From: a virus
Virus record (IMG/VR): IMGVR_UViG_3300020164_000072
Span: 1-31,314 of that record
Direction: 5' to 3' (one strand)
DNA: 31,314 nucleotides
Every line of letters begins with the position of its first letter. The stretch's first letter is position 1. Position numbers and translations under genes: made by a program. The notes under the pieces were generated by a model that was given only the letters and a program-made list of their open reading frames with translations, was not told the DNA's origin and searched no databases. Shown here piece after piece: positions 1 through 8,048 of this stretch.

Positions 1-558
1 TTTCAATATAAATATATCAGAATCCTTATAATATCTCTAGTTACACTAAGTCTTGCTAGTGTTTTCGCATTTAAATCAGCCAAAATGGATATAAAAACAA
101 AACTACAACATGCTAACGCTGTTTTTATGACCCTTCAAGCGTATACAGATAGTGGTGTTAAATTTCCTGCGCTAGTTGTGGATGAAAGTGACGAAATCAA
201 TGCATACACAGACGGCAAAACAGTTACAATCACGACAGCGATGCTAGAATTTCTACAAACAGACGATGAAATGGCTATTATTTTAGGCCATGAAATTGGT
301 CATGTTATGCTAGGACATTTATTAAATTGGGATATTCCCGTTATATCTCCTACTATTAATGAATCAAACGCTGATCGATATGGTGTTTATTTAGCTTTGC
401 GTGCTGGTTATGACCCATGTGCAGGTGAGGCCCTTTGGCAACGAATGATTGATAAATATGGTCATGAAACTATTAGTCTTGACAATATTCACCCTCCTTT
501 AGATACTAGAGAAGCTAGTATGGATTTTCCAATGTGTCATTTAATATATAAGTTTTAA
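1..558 (+). CDS. Exported M48-family zinc metalloprotease (5' partial)
   Basis: Probable secreted zinc peptidase. The zinc site HEIGH is encoded at 289-303, and the third ligand lies in NESNAD (Glu codon 361-363), as in M48 peptidases such as LoiP/BepA. The first in-frame ATG is at 85, but the frame is open to base 1 and the upstream codons read as a signal peptide: a short basic stretch (KYIR), a hydrophobic core (ILIISLVTLSLASVFA), then polar residues. No ATG, GTG or TTG occurs in that leader, so the true start is left of the window. There is no lipobox Cys, so the mature protein should be soluble in the periplasm. It is short for M48 and has no further membrane segment or TPR domain. Inferred role: cutting host envelope proteins, or helping lysis. 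The family assignment is firm; the function is unknown. Confidence 0.85.
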   Translation, partial: FQYKYIRILIISLVTLSLASVFAFKSAKMDIKTKLQHANAVFMTLQAYTDSGVKFPALVVDESDEINAYTDGKTVTITTAMLEFLQTDDEMAIILGHEIGHVMLGHLLNWDIPVISPTINESNADRYGVYLALRAGYDPCAGEALWQRMIDKYGHETISLDNIHPPLDTREASMDFPMCHLIYKF

Positions 559-644
559 TTTTATTTAAAAATTCTAGCATTCCTCGAATATTTTATTTTA
601 AATTAAACTTTAGTTTATTTATATGCTATTATATCTAATAAACC

Positions 645-673
645 TTGACACAAATGTAGATAAATGTTATTAT
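645..673 (+). promoter_or_regulatory. Sigma70-type promoter for the replication genes
   Basis: TTGACA at 645-650, a 17-base spacer, then TATTAT at 668-673 preceded by TG (extended -10, TGTTATTAT). Transcription would start near 680 and give a leader of about 25 bases with AAGG before the ATG at 705. The 146-base gap from 559 to 704 holds no other gene or convincing terminator. Confidence 0.8.
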
Positions 674-704
674 AACCCTATAGACATCACACTATAAGGT
701 TATA

Positions 705-1982
705 ATGAACAACATAAATATAGTTAGTCCAGATGTAGCTTTAGAAGCAGCTTTGTTAAACATACTGTCGTTTAAAGCTGATTATGACAGTTATATTTAT
801 CTCTTAGATATTAAAAGACTCCTTCCTGACACTAAACTAATCTTACAAGATTATAAGAAATATTATTCTCAGTTCGCGAACCACGAACACATAGATTTTG
901 GTTTATTCTACACAGAATTTTCTCAAAACTGGCATTATAAAGATTTATCAAATGAAGAATTAGATTACTATAAAGATTATGTATTTCCCGCAATTAAGAA
1001 TGCGGCTCCTGAATCAAGAGAGTCTTGCCTAGTTAACTTTATAAAACAAATTGCTATTGAGGATTTAAATAAAAATATTAATAATTTAAATATTACAGAA
1101 TTACGAAATATTTTAGATAAATTTGAATCAACAACTTTCACATTAACACACAATGCTGTTGACCCTGATGCTATTACAGCCACTACTGTTGATTTAGAAA
1201 TACTAGATAAATCTAAGGGTATTCCTTACTTTCTTCCTGAATTACAAAATAGTTTAGGAGGATTAATTCAAGGGCAGTTTGTTGTTATAGCTGCCGATAA
1301 AAATACTGGTAAATCAGCATTTACTATATCTGAGGCAGTACATGCTTTTAAACATTTATCTAATGTAAAAGACTCAGGCCCTATTCTTTATTTTAATAGC
1401 GAAGGAACGCCCGCAGATATTTATGGTAGATTTTGGTCTAATTTATATAGAGATGTATATAAAGAAGGTATGGAAGAAATTGTTGAAAAACGTACTGAAA
1501 TTCGTGCTAAATTCATAGAAGAATATGATATTGATAAATTTGTTGTATTTCAATTAGGAATACAACAATTGGATTTCGTAGAACAAAAGATTAGAAAATA
1601 TAATCCATCATTAGTTATTATCGATATGTTAGATTCATTAGCTAATGAAGAGGATGCTATATCGTTGAAGAAATTGTACGATAGTGTTAGAAGAATTTCA
1701 CTTAGTTCCTGCCCAATTATAGGAACTACACAATCAGGTAATACAGGATACTTTGATAAAGAAACTGGCGAAGAAAAGACTAAACGCTTCTTAAGTGAAC
1801 AAGATGTATTAGGTTGTAAAGCTAAAGTGGCTTCAGCCGAAACTTTTATTGGTATTGGTAGAGAACCTAGTAATCCACATTTGAGATTTATTAGTACCCC
1901 TAAAGTAAAACGTGGGGAACCTATTAAATTTACATGTCAGATTAATCCTAAATATAGTAGTTACGAGGAACTTGCATGGTAG
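705..1982 (+). CDS. Replicative DnaB-like DNA helicase
   Basis: RecA-fold ATPase of the DnaB/T7 gp4 helicase type, expected to unwind DNA at the phage replication fork. The Walker A loop is A197-DKNT-GKS204. A motif-1a-like NSEG with Glu at about 233 follows, then Walker B in LVIIDMLD (Asp307) and a motif-3-like GTTQSG near 341-346. Residues 1-165 are helical and poorly conserved and carry no recognisable zinc-binding primase domain, so a primase must come from elsewhere or from the host. It is the first gene after a strong sigma70-like promoter and is followed by a nuclease and DNA polymerase, fitting an early replication operon. Its stop overlaps the next gene's start by 7 bases. Helicase class is well supported. 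Confidence 0.85.
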   Translation: MNNINIVSPDVALEAALLNILSFKADYDSYIYLLDIKRLLPDTKLILQDYKKYYSQFANHEHIDFGLFYTEFSQNWHYKDLSNEELDYYKDYVFPAIKNAAPESRESCLVNFIKQIAIEDLNKNINNLNITELRNILDKFESTTFTLTHNAVDPDAITATTVDLEILDKSKGIPYFLPELQNSLGGLIQGQFVVIAADKNTGKSAFTISEAVHAFKHLSNVKDSGPILYFNSEGTPADIYGRFWSNLYRDVYKEGMEEIVEKRTEIRAKFIEEYDIDKFVVFQLGIQQLDFVEQKIRKYNPSLVIIDMLDSLANEEDAISLKKLYDSVRRISLSSCPIIGTTQSGNTGYFDKETGEEKTKRFLSEQDVLGCKAKVASAETFIGIGREPSNPHLRFISTPKVKRGEPIKFTCQINPKYSSYEELAW

Positions 1983-2461
1983 ATCATAGTAGATTTGATC
2001 ATTATATTAAAACTAATACTTTATTAAATAATGAAAATAATTGTGTAGAATTTACTAAAGTTGTTAATGAATGGGGATATGCTAGAGTAGGTAAAACATA
2101 CGTAGGAAATAATTATGCACGATTATTACATCGAGCTGTTTGGATTAGACACAATGGTCCTATACCAGAAAAATTACTTGTATGTCATAAATGTGATAAT
2201 CCTAAATGTTTAAATTTGCAACATTTATTTTTAGGAACTGTTGCAGATAATAATAGAGATAAGATGCTTAAAGGGAGATGTTCAAGAGTGAAGGGTGAAT
2301 CTCGGCCTAATTCTAAATTAACAGATATTAAAGTTAGAGAAATAAGAAACTATCAAGGAAAGTTGTCAGGCCCTAAAATTGCAGCTTTATATAAGGTTCA
2401 TTCTTCTTTAATTTATCGTATTTGGACAGGTGAAATTTGGAGTCATGTAAAACAAAATTGA
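1976..2461 (+). CDS. HNH homing-type endonuclease (HNH_3 style)
   Basis: Predicted free-standing HNH nuclease of 161 residues. The core runs from about residue 53 (HRAVWIRHNGPIPEKLLV) through CHKCDNPKCLN to HLFLGT and NNRDK, the pattern of HNH_3 homing nucleases. The C-terminus (NSKLTDIKVREIR onward) is a DNA-binding helix-turn-helix like those in phage homing nucleases. The ATG at 1976 lies inside the end of the helicase gene with GAGGA six bases upstream, and the stop falls 17 bases before the polymerase start. Placement exactly between two replication genes is typical of a selfish insertion that spreads by cutting a neighbouring conserved gene. The reading frame looks intact; activity is not proven. 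Confidence 0.8.
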   Translation: MVDHSRFDHYIKTNTLLNNENNCVEFTKVVNEWGYARVGKTYVGNNYARLLHRAVWIRHNGPIPEKLLVCHKCDNPKCLNLQHLFLGTVADNNRDKMLKGRCSRVKGESRPNSKLTDIKVREIRNYQGKLSGPKIAALYKVHSSLIYRIWTGEIWSHVKQN

Positions 2462-2478
2462 TGGTAATGGAGAGACAA

Positions 2479-4626
2479 ATGACTAAATTTTGTGTTCTAG
2501 ATACAGAAACCAGCATTGGAAAAACTATCCATTCAGGCACATTTCGTGATCCTAAAAATGATATATACACATTAATTTATGGGACACATCCTAAAGCTAT
2601 TAATGTAGAGCATAATCTACAAGGATTCAAAAGAACCTTGTCTGAAGGTTGCGTCAAAGCTTTAGAACAATCCGATTGTATTATCGCACATAATGCACCA
2701 TTCGATTTAGCTTACATATGGCATGACAAGTCTTTTCAAGCCTTTATTAAAAGAGGGGGCTTTACTTGGGATACTCAAATTGCTGAATATCTTATGTCTG
2801 GACAACGACATGCATTTGCTTCCCTTGCAGAACTGCAATTAATCTATTTAGATAAAAAAGTAAAAGAAGATAGAATTTCTAAACTATTTAAAAAAGGGAT
2901 TGGTGCTGATGTAATCATAACACATAAAAACAGTCATAAAAGAATATTTGAATTATTTAATAAATACTGTTATGGAGACGGCAGTTCTACATTTGAAATA
3001 GCTGTTAAACAAATAGAAAGAGCTAAAAGACTCGGTATGGTAGATGTTATTAAAACATATAACATGTATATGTTGGCCTTAGTATCTACAATGACTACAG
3101 GGATTAAAGTTGACCTAATAAATACAGAAAAAACATTAAAAGCTTTGAAACTTAAATCTATAGAGTTTTTACAAAAGTCCGAAGAGATTGTTAGCCAATT
3201 CTGGTCTGATCCAGACTTACCACCATTTAATATACAGTCTCCTACACATAAGAGTGCCCTGTTGTTTGGTGGAAGTATTAAATGTAAGAAACGAGAAGAC
3301 GCTGGATTTTATAAAAATGGTAAACCCAAGACTAAAATTATTGAAACTAATATAGAAATTCACGGATTTAACTTGCCCATAACACTAACATCACCTAGTG
3401 AAGTAAACGGCAGGTATAGAACTGGTGCTGAAATTATTGAAAAAATTTCTAATACAATTGAAGATCCATTAGTTAAACAATATTGTAAATTACAAAAACT
3501 GTCTATGAAAGTGGAGAAAGTGTGCTCAACTTATCTTGAGCCATTTCTTAACTATTCTATTGACGGGATATTGTACCCACACTACAATAATACAGCTACA
3601 ACAACTGGGCGTTTAAGTTCATCTAAACCTAATTTACAAAACATTACAAGTAAAGGAGGCATGGAGAAATATATTAAAAATCAATTCATAGCACTAGTCG
3701 GTTACAAATGTGTGTCTATAGATTTTAGTCAGCTAGAAATTTATATTCTAGCAATGATTAGTGAAGATCCTAAACTTACTAATGACCTATTAGACGGAGT
3801 TGATTTTCATATATTACGCCTTTCTTACGCAGAAGATATGGCCTATAATGACGTATACAAATTGTGTAAAATAGATAAATTACCAGAATGGGAATTAAAG
3901 CGTAGTAAAGCTAAGACTATTAGTTATCAAAAAGCCTATGGTGCTTCACCTAAAAAACTAGCCCTGTCTACAGGATTAGATGAGGATGTTATTAAAAAGA
4001 TCTTTACCAAAGAAGATGAAGATTATCCTTGCGTTAAAGAATTTAATGATAAAGTAGTTAGTACTGTAAACAGTAATAAATTTCCTTCATTATCTAAACA
4101 CATACCTAATTTTCGAAAAGGGTTTAATAAGTACTCTAAAAGATTTATTGGTGGAATAGAATTGCTTCCGATTATGAAAGATAAATTAAACGCAGATTAC
4201 ATAAATGATAGATTTAGAGATATTGGTTATTACCAATCTATTACAGGTAAGCGATATGCATTTGAAGAAATGGGACAATATGATAAATTTGGAAAGGTAA
4301 GAGCAGGTTTCTCACCTACACAGATGAAGAACTATGCGGTACAAGGCGGTGCAGCAGATGTTGTAGCTCTTGCAACTAGTGAAATCTTTCAATACATTCT
4401 ATCATTGAATAATGACGATGTTAAGATGATTAATCAGGTGCATGATAGTATTGAGTTTTACGTAAAAGAAGATAAATTAAGCTTGACAGTCCCTAAAATT
4501 AAAGGTATAATGGAGGATATACCGACTTTATTTAAAAAGTATTTAAAGAAAGACGCCCCTTTTAAATTTAAAGTAGATGTAAAAGTAGGTAATAACTTCT
4601 ACTTAATGGAAAATTATGAAGCATAA
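2479..4626 (+). CDS. PolA-type DNA polymerase with 3'-5' exonuclease
   Basis: Family A DNA polymerase, 715 residues from the chosen ATG at 2479 (GGAGAG at 2469-2474); the frame is open back to 2437, inside the nuclease gene. The proofreading domain has D8-x-E10, HNAPFD (Asp76) and Y162xxxD166. The polymerase domain has TTGRLSSSKPNLQNI, motif A DFSQLE (Asp415), motif B R475-SKA-K479-TIS-Y483 and motif C VHDS (Asp656-Ser657). Tyr483 matches Phe762 of E. coli Pol I; Tyr there is also found in T7 polymerase. Ser657 replaces the usual Glu of motif C (HDE), while both metal-binding aspartates are kept. No 5'-3' exonuclease domain is fused; that activity is a separate gene at 5681. Clearly the replicative polymerase of this phage. 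Confidence 0.95.
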   Translation: MTKFCVLDTETSIGKTIHSGTFRDPKNDIYTLIYGTHPKAINVEHNLQGFKRTLSEGCVKALEQSDCIIAHNAPFDLAYIWHDKSFQAFIKRGGFTWDTQIAEYLMSGQRHAFASLAELQLIYLDKKVKEDRISKLFKKGIGADVIITHKNSHKRIFELFNKYCYGDGSSTFEIAVKQIERAKRLGMVDVIKTYNMYMLALVSTMTTGIKVDLINTEKTLKALKLKSIEFLQKSEEIVSQFWSDPDLPPFNIQSPTHKSALLFGGSIKCKKREDAGFYKNGKPKTKIIETNIEIHGFNLPITLTSPSEVNGRYRTGAEIIEKISNTIEDPLVKQYCKLQKLSMKVEKVCSTYLEPFLNYSIDGILYPHYNNTATTTGRLSSSKPNLQNITSKGGMEKYIKNQFIALVGYKCVSIDFSQLEIYILAMISEDPKLTNDLLDGVDFHILRLSYAEDMAYNDVYKLCKIDKLPEWELKRSKAKTISYQKAYGASPKKLALSTGLDEDVIKKIFTKEDEDYPCVKEFNDKVVSTVNSNKFPSLSKHIPNFRKGFNKYSKRFIGGIELLPIMKDKLNADYINDRFRDIGYYQSITGKRYAFEEMGQYDKFGKVRAGFSPTQMKNYAVQGGAADVVALATSEIFQYILSLNNDDVKMINQVHDSIEFYVKEDKLSLTVPKIKGIMEDIPTLFKKYLKKDAPFKFKVDVKVGNNFYLMENYEA

Positions 4627-4771
4627 TATAAAATTACATAGATACTTATACTTTGTTTCGCTAAGCTGTGTAATAACGGGGCTATTTGTAGGCAGTCATA
4701 CAATTTTATTGTATGCTACAGTAGCCAACGTTCTTACCGGTATTTTAAAAGAGTTTGATAACATGAACTAA
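4616..4771 (+). CDS. Small membrane protein, 51 aa, between polymerase and SSB
   Basis: Short reading frame missed by length cut-offs. It starts with ATG at 4616, overlapping the polymerase stop by 11 bases, and ends in TAA at 4769-4771, 12 bases before the next ATG. A weak TGGA lies upstream, so coupling to polymerase translation is likely. The product begins MKHNIKLHRY and has two hydrophobic stretches (about 11-25 and 27-44) with a basic N-terminus and an acidic C-terminal end (KEFDNMN). It would sit in the inner membrane. No family recognised; holin-like or host-interaction roles are possible but unsupported. The snug fit between neighbours makes the frame likely real. Confidence 0.6.
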   Translation: MKHNIKLHRYLYFVSLSCVITGLFVGSHTILLYATVANVLTGILKEFDNMN

Positions 4772-4783
4772 GGAGATAACTAT

Positions 4784-5446
4784 ATGGTTTTCACGAATGG
4801 ACAGGAATCACAACAAAAAGGTAAAATTACGGGCTACGAACGTACTGGAGAAGGTACTAAAGTAGATAAAATTACTATTAACTACATTCGTACAGATAAT
4901 GACAGTAACCAAGCATCTACAGCCTCCAAGTTGACAAGTAATTTCTCTAATGAAGAAAAAGAACTGCTAAAATCCGCAGCTAAAAATGGAGATGAACTTG
5001 TCTTAGTTAAAGTCTTTGCACAAAAAGAAGGGGCTCCTCAAGGTTTCTGGAATTTAAAAGAAATTAAGGCGGCCAGTACTTTTACATCTAAACCTAAACC
5101 CGCATTTAACAAACCCGCATTTAACGGAGGAGGGGGCGGAAATTCTTTTGCAACTAAAACACCATATAATGAAGCCGGTGTTAAAGTAGGCGCTACATTA
5201 CACGATGCTGTAGCTATTGTTGTTGCCCAACAAGGCACTAAAACAAGTGTAGAACAAGTGGGTAAAGTAGCTAGAGAACTTCTAAAACTTAGTATGGCAT
5301 TAGAGCAGGAGGTTAAATCAGGAGAGTATAATAAACCTAATGAGTCAAAACCCAGTCAAACAAAAACAATTACTCAGTCAATTAAAGCAGATTCATCTTT
5401 AGATGACTTAGATGATGATTTTGAATCATTAGAAATTGAACTTTAA
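4784..5446 (+). CDS. Single-stranded DNA-binding protein (SSB-like)
   Basis: Probable phage ssDNA-binding protein of 220 residues that coats single strands at the fork. Residues 10-95 form a mostly beta region that could be an OB fold. A glycine-rich flexible stretch (GGGGG near residue 115) leads into a second, helical region at 128-177, and the end is strongly acidic (SLDDLDDDFESLEIEL), the type of tail SSBs use to recruit partners. The start has a good ribosome site (GGAG, eight bases upstream). It lies between the polymerase and a terminator and before the 5'-3' exonuclease. The call rests on composition, tail and context, not on a recognised SSB signature. Confidence 0.6.
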   Translation: MVFTNGQESQQKGKITGYERTGEGTKVDKITINYIRTDNDSNQASTASKLTSNFSNEEKELLKSAAKNGDELVLVKVFAQKEGAPQGFWNLKEIKAASTFTSKPKPAFNKPAFNGGGGGNSFATKTPYNEAGVKVGATLHDAVAIVVAQQGTKTSVEQVGKVARELLKLSMALEQEVKSGEYNKPNESKPSQTKTITQSIKADSSLDDLDDDFESLEIEL

Positions 5447-5456
5447 TAATACCTAA

Positions 5457-5485
5457 GGAAGGGCGCTCTAATTGCGCCCTTTATA
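5457..5485 (+). terminator. Rho-independent terminator after the SSB-like gene
   Basis: Perfect 8-bp stem AAGGGCGC (5459-5466) / GCGCCCTT (5474-5481) with a 7-base loop, followed by a short T-rich run (TTTATATT). It lies 12 bases after the SSB-like stop and is the only strong hairpin in the first 7 kb. The weak T tract suggests partial read-through into the genes downstream. Confidence 0.75.
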
Positions 5486-5498
5486 TTAAAGGTGAATT

Positions 5499-5684
5499 AT
5501 GTCCAATCTTATTCTTAATATAAAAGCAATATTTAATGAGTTGGTATCAAGAAAGCAACTTGATCCTAATAAAGAAACGGCTAAAGCTATTGAGGAGGCT
5601 AGAAAGGGTGAAGGAATTGTAAGATGTAAAGATGTTGATGATATGTTTGATAAATTAGGCCATGATTCGAGTGAGGGATTATGA
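5499..5684 (+). CDS. Short protein resembling the C-terminal part of RelB/DinJ antitoxins
   Basis: 61-residue protein. Residues 23-54 (PNKETAKAIEEARKGEG, then IVRCKDVDDMFDKLG) closely follow the pattern seen at the end of RelB/DinJ-family antitoxins, the part that wraps around the toxin. The usual N-terminal ribbon-helix-helix DNA-binding region is absent; residues 1-22 form a different short helix. No toxin gene is adjacent: the next gene, overlapping by ATGA, is the phage 5'-3' exonuclease. AAAGGTG precedes the start. An orphan antitoxin-like protein could neutralise a host toxin, but the similarity was judged by eye and the function is inferred. Confidence 0.5.
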   Translation: MSNLILNIKAIFNELVSRKQLDPNKETAKAIEEARKGEGIVRCKDVDDMFDKLGHDSSEGL

Positions 5685-6550
5685 GTAAATTACTATTAAA
5701 TATAGAAGCCGATGAAATTCTCTATCGCTCCGCATTTGCAGTCGAAAAACAGGCTTATAAATTAGTAACCCCTAAGAAAACCTATGATTTTGGTAATAAA
5801 CACACTAAATCACAAATTATTCAAAAAGTCAAGACGTTAGCTCTAAAAGAATTCTCTTTAGAAGGATATAAAATAACAGAACCTTTAGAACATGCGATTT
5901 ATATTGTAAAATCCCAATTAAAATCATTAAATAACATTGGAGCCCTTAATTTATGGCTCTCTCCTTCTAATGGCTCTAATTTTCGTTTTAAGCTTGCTAA
6001 AACACCTGGTCCTAAAGGGCTAGGTTATAAAGCCAATCGCCCCGCTAGACCCCTTCATTATGCCTCTATTAGAGAGTATTTAATTAAGCATTGGGGTGCA
6101 CAGGAAATAGATGGATTTGAGGCTGACGATGCCTTGGGGATGTATCAAACAGACAACACTATTGCATCCCACATAGACAAAGACATTTCTATGATAGAAG
6201 GAAAACATTATCACTGGGTTAAACAAGAAAGATATGTAGTAAATGATAGTATTGGTGTTTTACCCATGGATGGTCAAAGAGGGACAGGAAAAGCTTTCTT
6301 CTTTCACCAAATGCTTACAGGTGACAATGTCGATAATATACCAGGAATACCTAACATTGGACCTGTCAAGTCATCAAAGCTATTAAGCAAGGCTAAAACA
6401 GAGAAAGAAATGCTTGCTATTGTTACAGAAATGTATTATAATCATTATAAGGATGAATATAAAGAAAAACTATATGAAATCGCTAATCTCTTATATATTG
6501 TTGATAATCAGAAACGTAACGGTGAGGATTATTTAAATGATCTCAGATAA
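5681..6550 (+). CDS. 5'-3' exonuclease (FEN / T7 gp6-like)
   Basis: Structure-specific 5' nuclease of the Pol I N-domain/FEN superfamily, expected to remove RNA primers and process 5' ends in replication or recombination. Metal-binding residues are seen at E9/D11 (NIEADE), E147-D149-D150 (FEADDALG) and D166/D168 (HIDKDIS). The helix-3-turn-helix region is GDNVDNIPGIPNIGP at 214-228, a hallmark of the family. The length of 289 residues suits free-standing phage versions. It complements the polymerase upstream, which lacks this domain. The start overlaps the previous stop by ATGA and the end overlaps the next gene by 14 bases, so it belongs to one co-translated run. Confidence 0.9.
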   Translation: MSKLLLNIEADEILYRSAFAVEKQAYKLVTPKKTYDFGNKHTKSQIIQKVKTLALKEFSLEGYKITEPLEHAIYIVKSQLKSLNNIGALNLWLSPSNGSNFRFKLAKTPGPKGLGYKANRPARPLHYASIREYLIKHWGAQEIDGFEADDALGMYQTDNTIASHIDKDISMIEGKHYHWVKQERYVVNDSIGVLPMDGQRGTGKAFFFHQMLTGDNVDNIPGIPNIGPVKSSKLLSKAKTEKEMLAIVTEMYYNHYKDEYKEKLYEIANLLYIVDNQKRNGEDYLNDLR

Positions 6551-6722
6551 ATATACTTTTATTATGGAAGGTGATATAGATGTAGAAGGCTATAGAAAAG
6601 TCTTAGTGTCTGGACAACATCAAACAATAGATGAAATTTTAGAAGATTTTAAATCTTTTCTCTTAGCATGTCAATTTAGCGCCAAAATAGTTGCCGAAAT
6701 TAATAATGATGGAGACTTATAA
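6537..6722 (+). CDS. Hypothetical protein, 61 aa
   Basis: Small acidic protein that begins MISDKYTFIMEGDIDVEGY; no family recognised. It is soluble, with a predicted helix at about 30-58 (IDEILEDFKSFLLACQF). GGTGAGG at 6521-6527 supports the ATG at 6537; a second ATG lies at 6564. It overlaps the exonuclease end by 14 bases, and its stop shares TAATG with the next start, so it is translated as part of the same run. Confidence 0.6.
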   Translation: MISDKYTFIMEGDIDVEGYRKVLVSGQHQTIDEILEDFKSFLLACQFSAKIVAEINNDGDL

Positions 6723-7177
6723 TGAACATTAAAACTTGGGGCATACGCTTAAAAAACCCAGAACAAGAAGAAGCTTTAAAATATTATCCCCTACCTAACC
6801 ACCCAAATTATTTTGTAACAAAGAAGGGAAATGTATACTTAACAAAAGCTGGTGTTTATAAGAAATTAAAACCAGCACTACACAATGCCGGTTATTTAGC
6901 TATCATGCTAGCTGCAAATAATGGAATATATAGTATTGATAATGCCTTATACTGGTTTGAGTGTGGGGTATTGCCACAAAAACAGTATAAAATTTATTAG
7001 ATAACTGGGATTGGAGAAGCCCATTGTAATGCAAAATTAACAGAAAAAGATGTTGTGCAGATAAAAGTATTATTAAAAAAAGCTGTATTAAACCAAAGAA
7101 CTATCGCTCGAATATTTGGTGTGTGTGAGCAAACAATCAGCAACATTAAATTTAACAGAGTTTGGAGAAGAGTATGA
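6722..7177 (+). pseudogene. Decayed NUMOD4/HTH homing endonuclease fused to a PhoH N-terminal copy
   Basis: Residues 1-22 (MNIKTWGIRLKNPEQEEALK) match the start of the PhoH protein encoded just downstream at 13 of 22 positions. Residues 23-70 fit a NUMOD4 motif (PNHPNYFVTKKGNVY, then KLKPALHNAGYLAIML), common in homing nucleases. A TAG at 6998-7000 ends the first part (92 aa). The same frame then continues to TGA at 7175-7177 as GEAHCNAKLTEKDVVQIK and on to ISNIKFNRVWRRV, a helix-turn-helix end like that of the HNH nuclease at 1976. The catalytic HNH core expected between the two parts is missing. Reading: a homing nuclease that invaded the 5' end of phoH and then decayed. The 92-aa piece may still be made. 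Confidence 0.7.
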
Positions 7178-7815
7178 GTTATAAAGTGTGGGGTATTACC
7201 CCAAAAAATGAAGAGCAAAAAGTCGCTTTAAAATACTTGACAGACCCTTCTGTGGAGCTCGTAGTGCTTAATGGTGGGGCAGGTAGTGGTAAGACCTTAT
7301 TATCGCTTGCAAGTGCATTAGAATTGGTTATAGAGCAACACATGTATAAAGAGATAATATTTACTCGAGGACCTACAGGCGTCGGTGAGGATTTAGGACA
7401 TTTACCAGGGGAATTAGAGGAAAAACTATTGCCTTGGATGGGTGCTTTAATGGATAACTTAGAGATGTTAGTAGGAGACTCTAAAACTACACAATCTATT
7501 ATAGAAAGTAAGATAAAAACAATCTCTATTCAACATATTCGTGGTAGAAGTTTACGCGGTAGATTTGTAATTATCGACGAAGTGCAGAATCTCACACCAC
7601 AGCAATTAAAGGTTATTATCACCCGCATAGGTGAAAACTCTAAAATTGTATGTCTAGGCGACACCTCACAGATTGATAATCGAAAACTAACTATTCACAA
7701 CAATGCCCTTACAATTCTAGAATCTAGAATTGGGAATGAAGACTTTATTAAAGCTGTTTATCTAAAAGACTGTGAAAGAAGTAGACTTAGTCGATGGGGC
7801 GGGGAAAATCTATGA
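7174..7815 (+). CDS. phoH: PhoH-like ATPase
   Basis: P-loop ATPase of the PhoH family, 213 residues. Walker A is GGAGSGKT at 34-41 and Walker B is FVIIDEVQNLT; GDTSQID further on matches the sensor region of the family. Motif FTRGPTGVGEDLGHLPG is also characteristic. PhoH proteins are frequent in phages and are linked to RNA binding or unwinding, but their exact role is not settled. The ATG at 7174 is chosen because GGAG at 7164-7167 is correctly spaced; an in-frame TTG at 7162 would swallow that site. The start overlaps the end of the decayed nuclease by 4 bases, and the stop shares ATGA with the next gene. Confidence 0.9.
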   Translation: MSYKVWGITPKNEEQKVALKYLTDPSVELVVLNGGAGSGKTLLSLASALELVIEQHMYKEIIFTRGPTGVGEDLGHLPGELEEKLLPWMGALMDNLEMLVGDSKTTQSIIESKIKTISIQHIRGRSLRGRFVIIDEVQNLTPQQLKVIITRIGENSKIVCLGDTSQIDNRKLTIHNNALTILESRIGNEDFIKAVYLKDCERSRLSRWGGENL

Positions 7816-8048
7816 CTTTAATGCTCCTTATAGCAAATATAGCCGTGTTCTTTAGTGCCCTTATAGGCATGCTATGTATTGCTAATAAAAACAAATGGGG
7901 CTTTGTCATCTTTATTCTAGCAGAATTATCCTTGGCATACATAGGCTACAGCACTAAAAGCTATGGCTTAATATTTACAGCGGGTATGTATGCCTGCATG
8001 AATGTATACAGTTGGATTAAGTGGACGAATGAAAAAATTAAAAGATAG
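7812..8048 (+). CDS. Small three-helix membrane protein, faintly PnuC-like
   Basis: 78 residues from the ATG at 7812, which overlaps the PhoH stop as ATGA and follows GGGGAAAA. Three hydrophobic segments (about 3-22, 28-43 and 50-68) point to an inner-membrane protein. The end, MNVYSWIKW, and the spacing of its helices recall half of a PnuC nicotinamide-mononucleotide transporter, but it is far shorter than PnuC (about 240 residues) and the likeness is weak. It could equally be an unrelated small phage membrane protein. It overlaps the next gene by 20 bases. Confidence 0.6.
   Translation: MTLMLLIANIAVFFSALIGMLCIANKNKWGFVIFILAELSLAYIGYSTKSYGLIFTAGMYACMNVYSWIKWTNEKIKR

Noticed and set aside
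977-1183. Minus-strand frame inside the helicase gene
   Set aside because: Antisense shadow with no ribosome site or recognisable product.
2437-2478. Longer polymerase start at 2437
   Set aside because: It lies inside the nuclease gene without a ribosome site; ATG 2479 has GGAGAG and begins directly with the exonuclease strand.
6998-7000. TAG read as a sense codon (recoding)
   Set aside because: Several intact genes end in TAG (1980, 8046, 10763, 11018, 12119), and the nuclease core is also missing, so decay is simpler.
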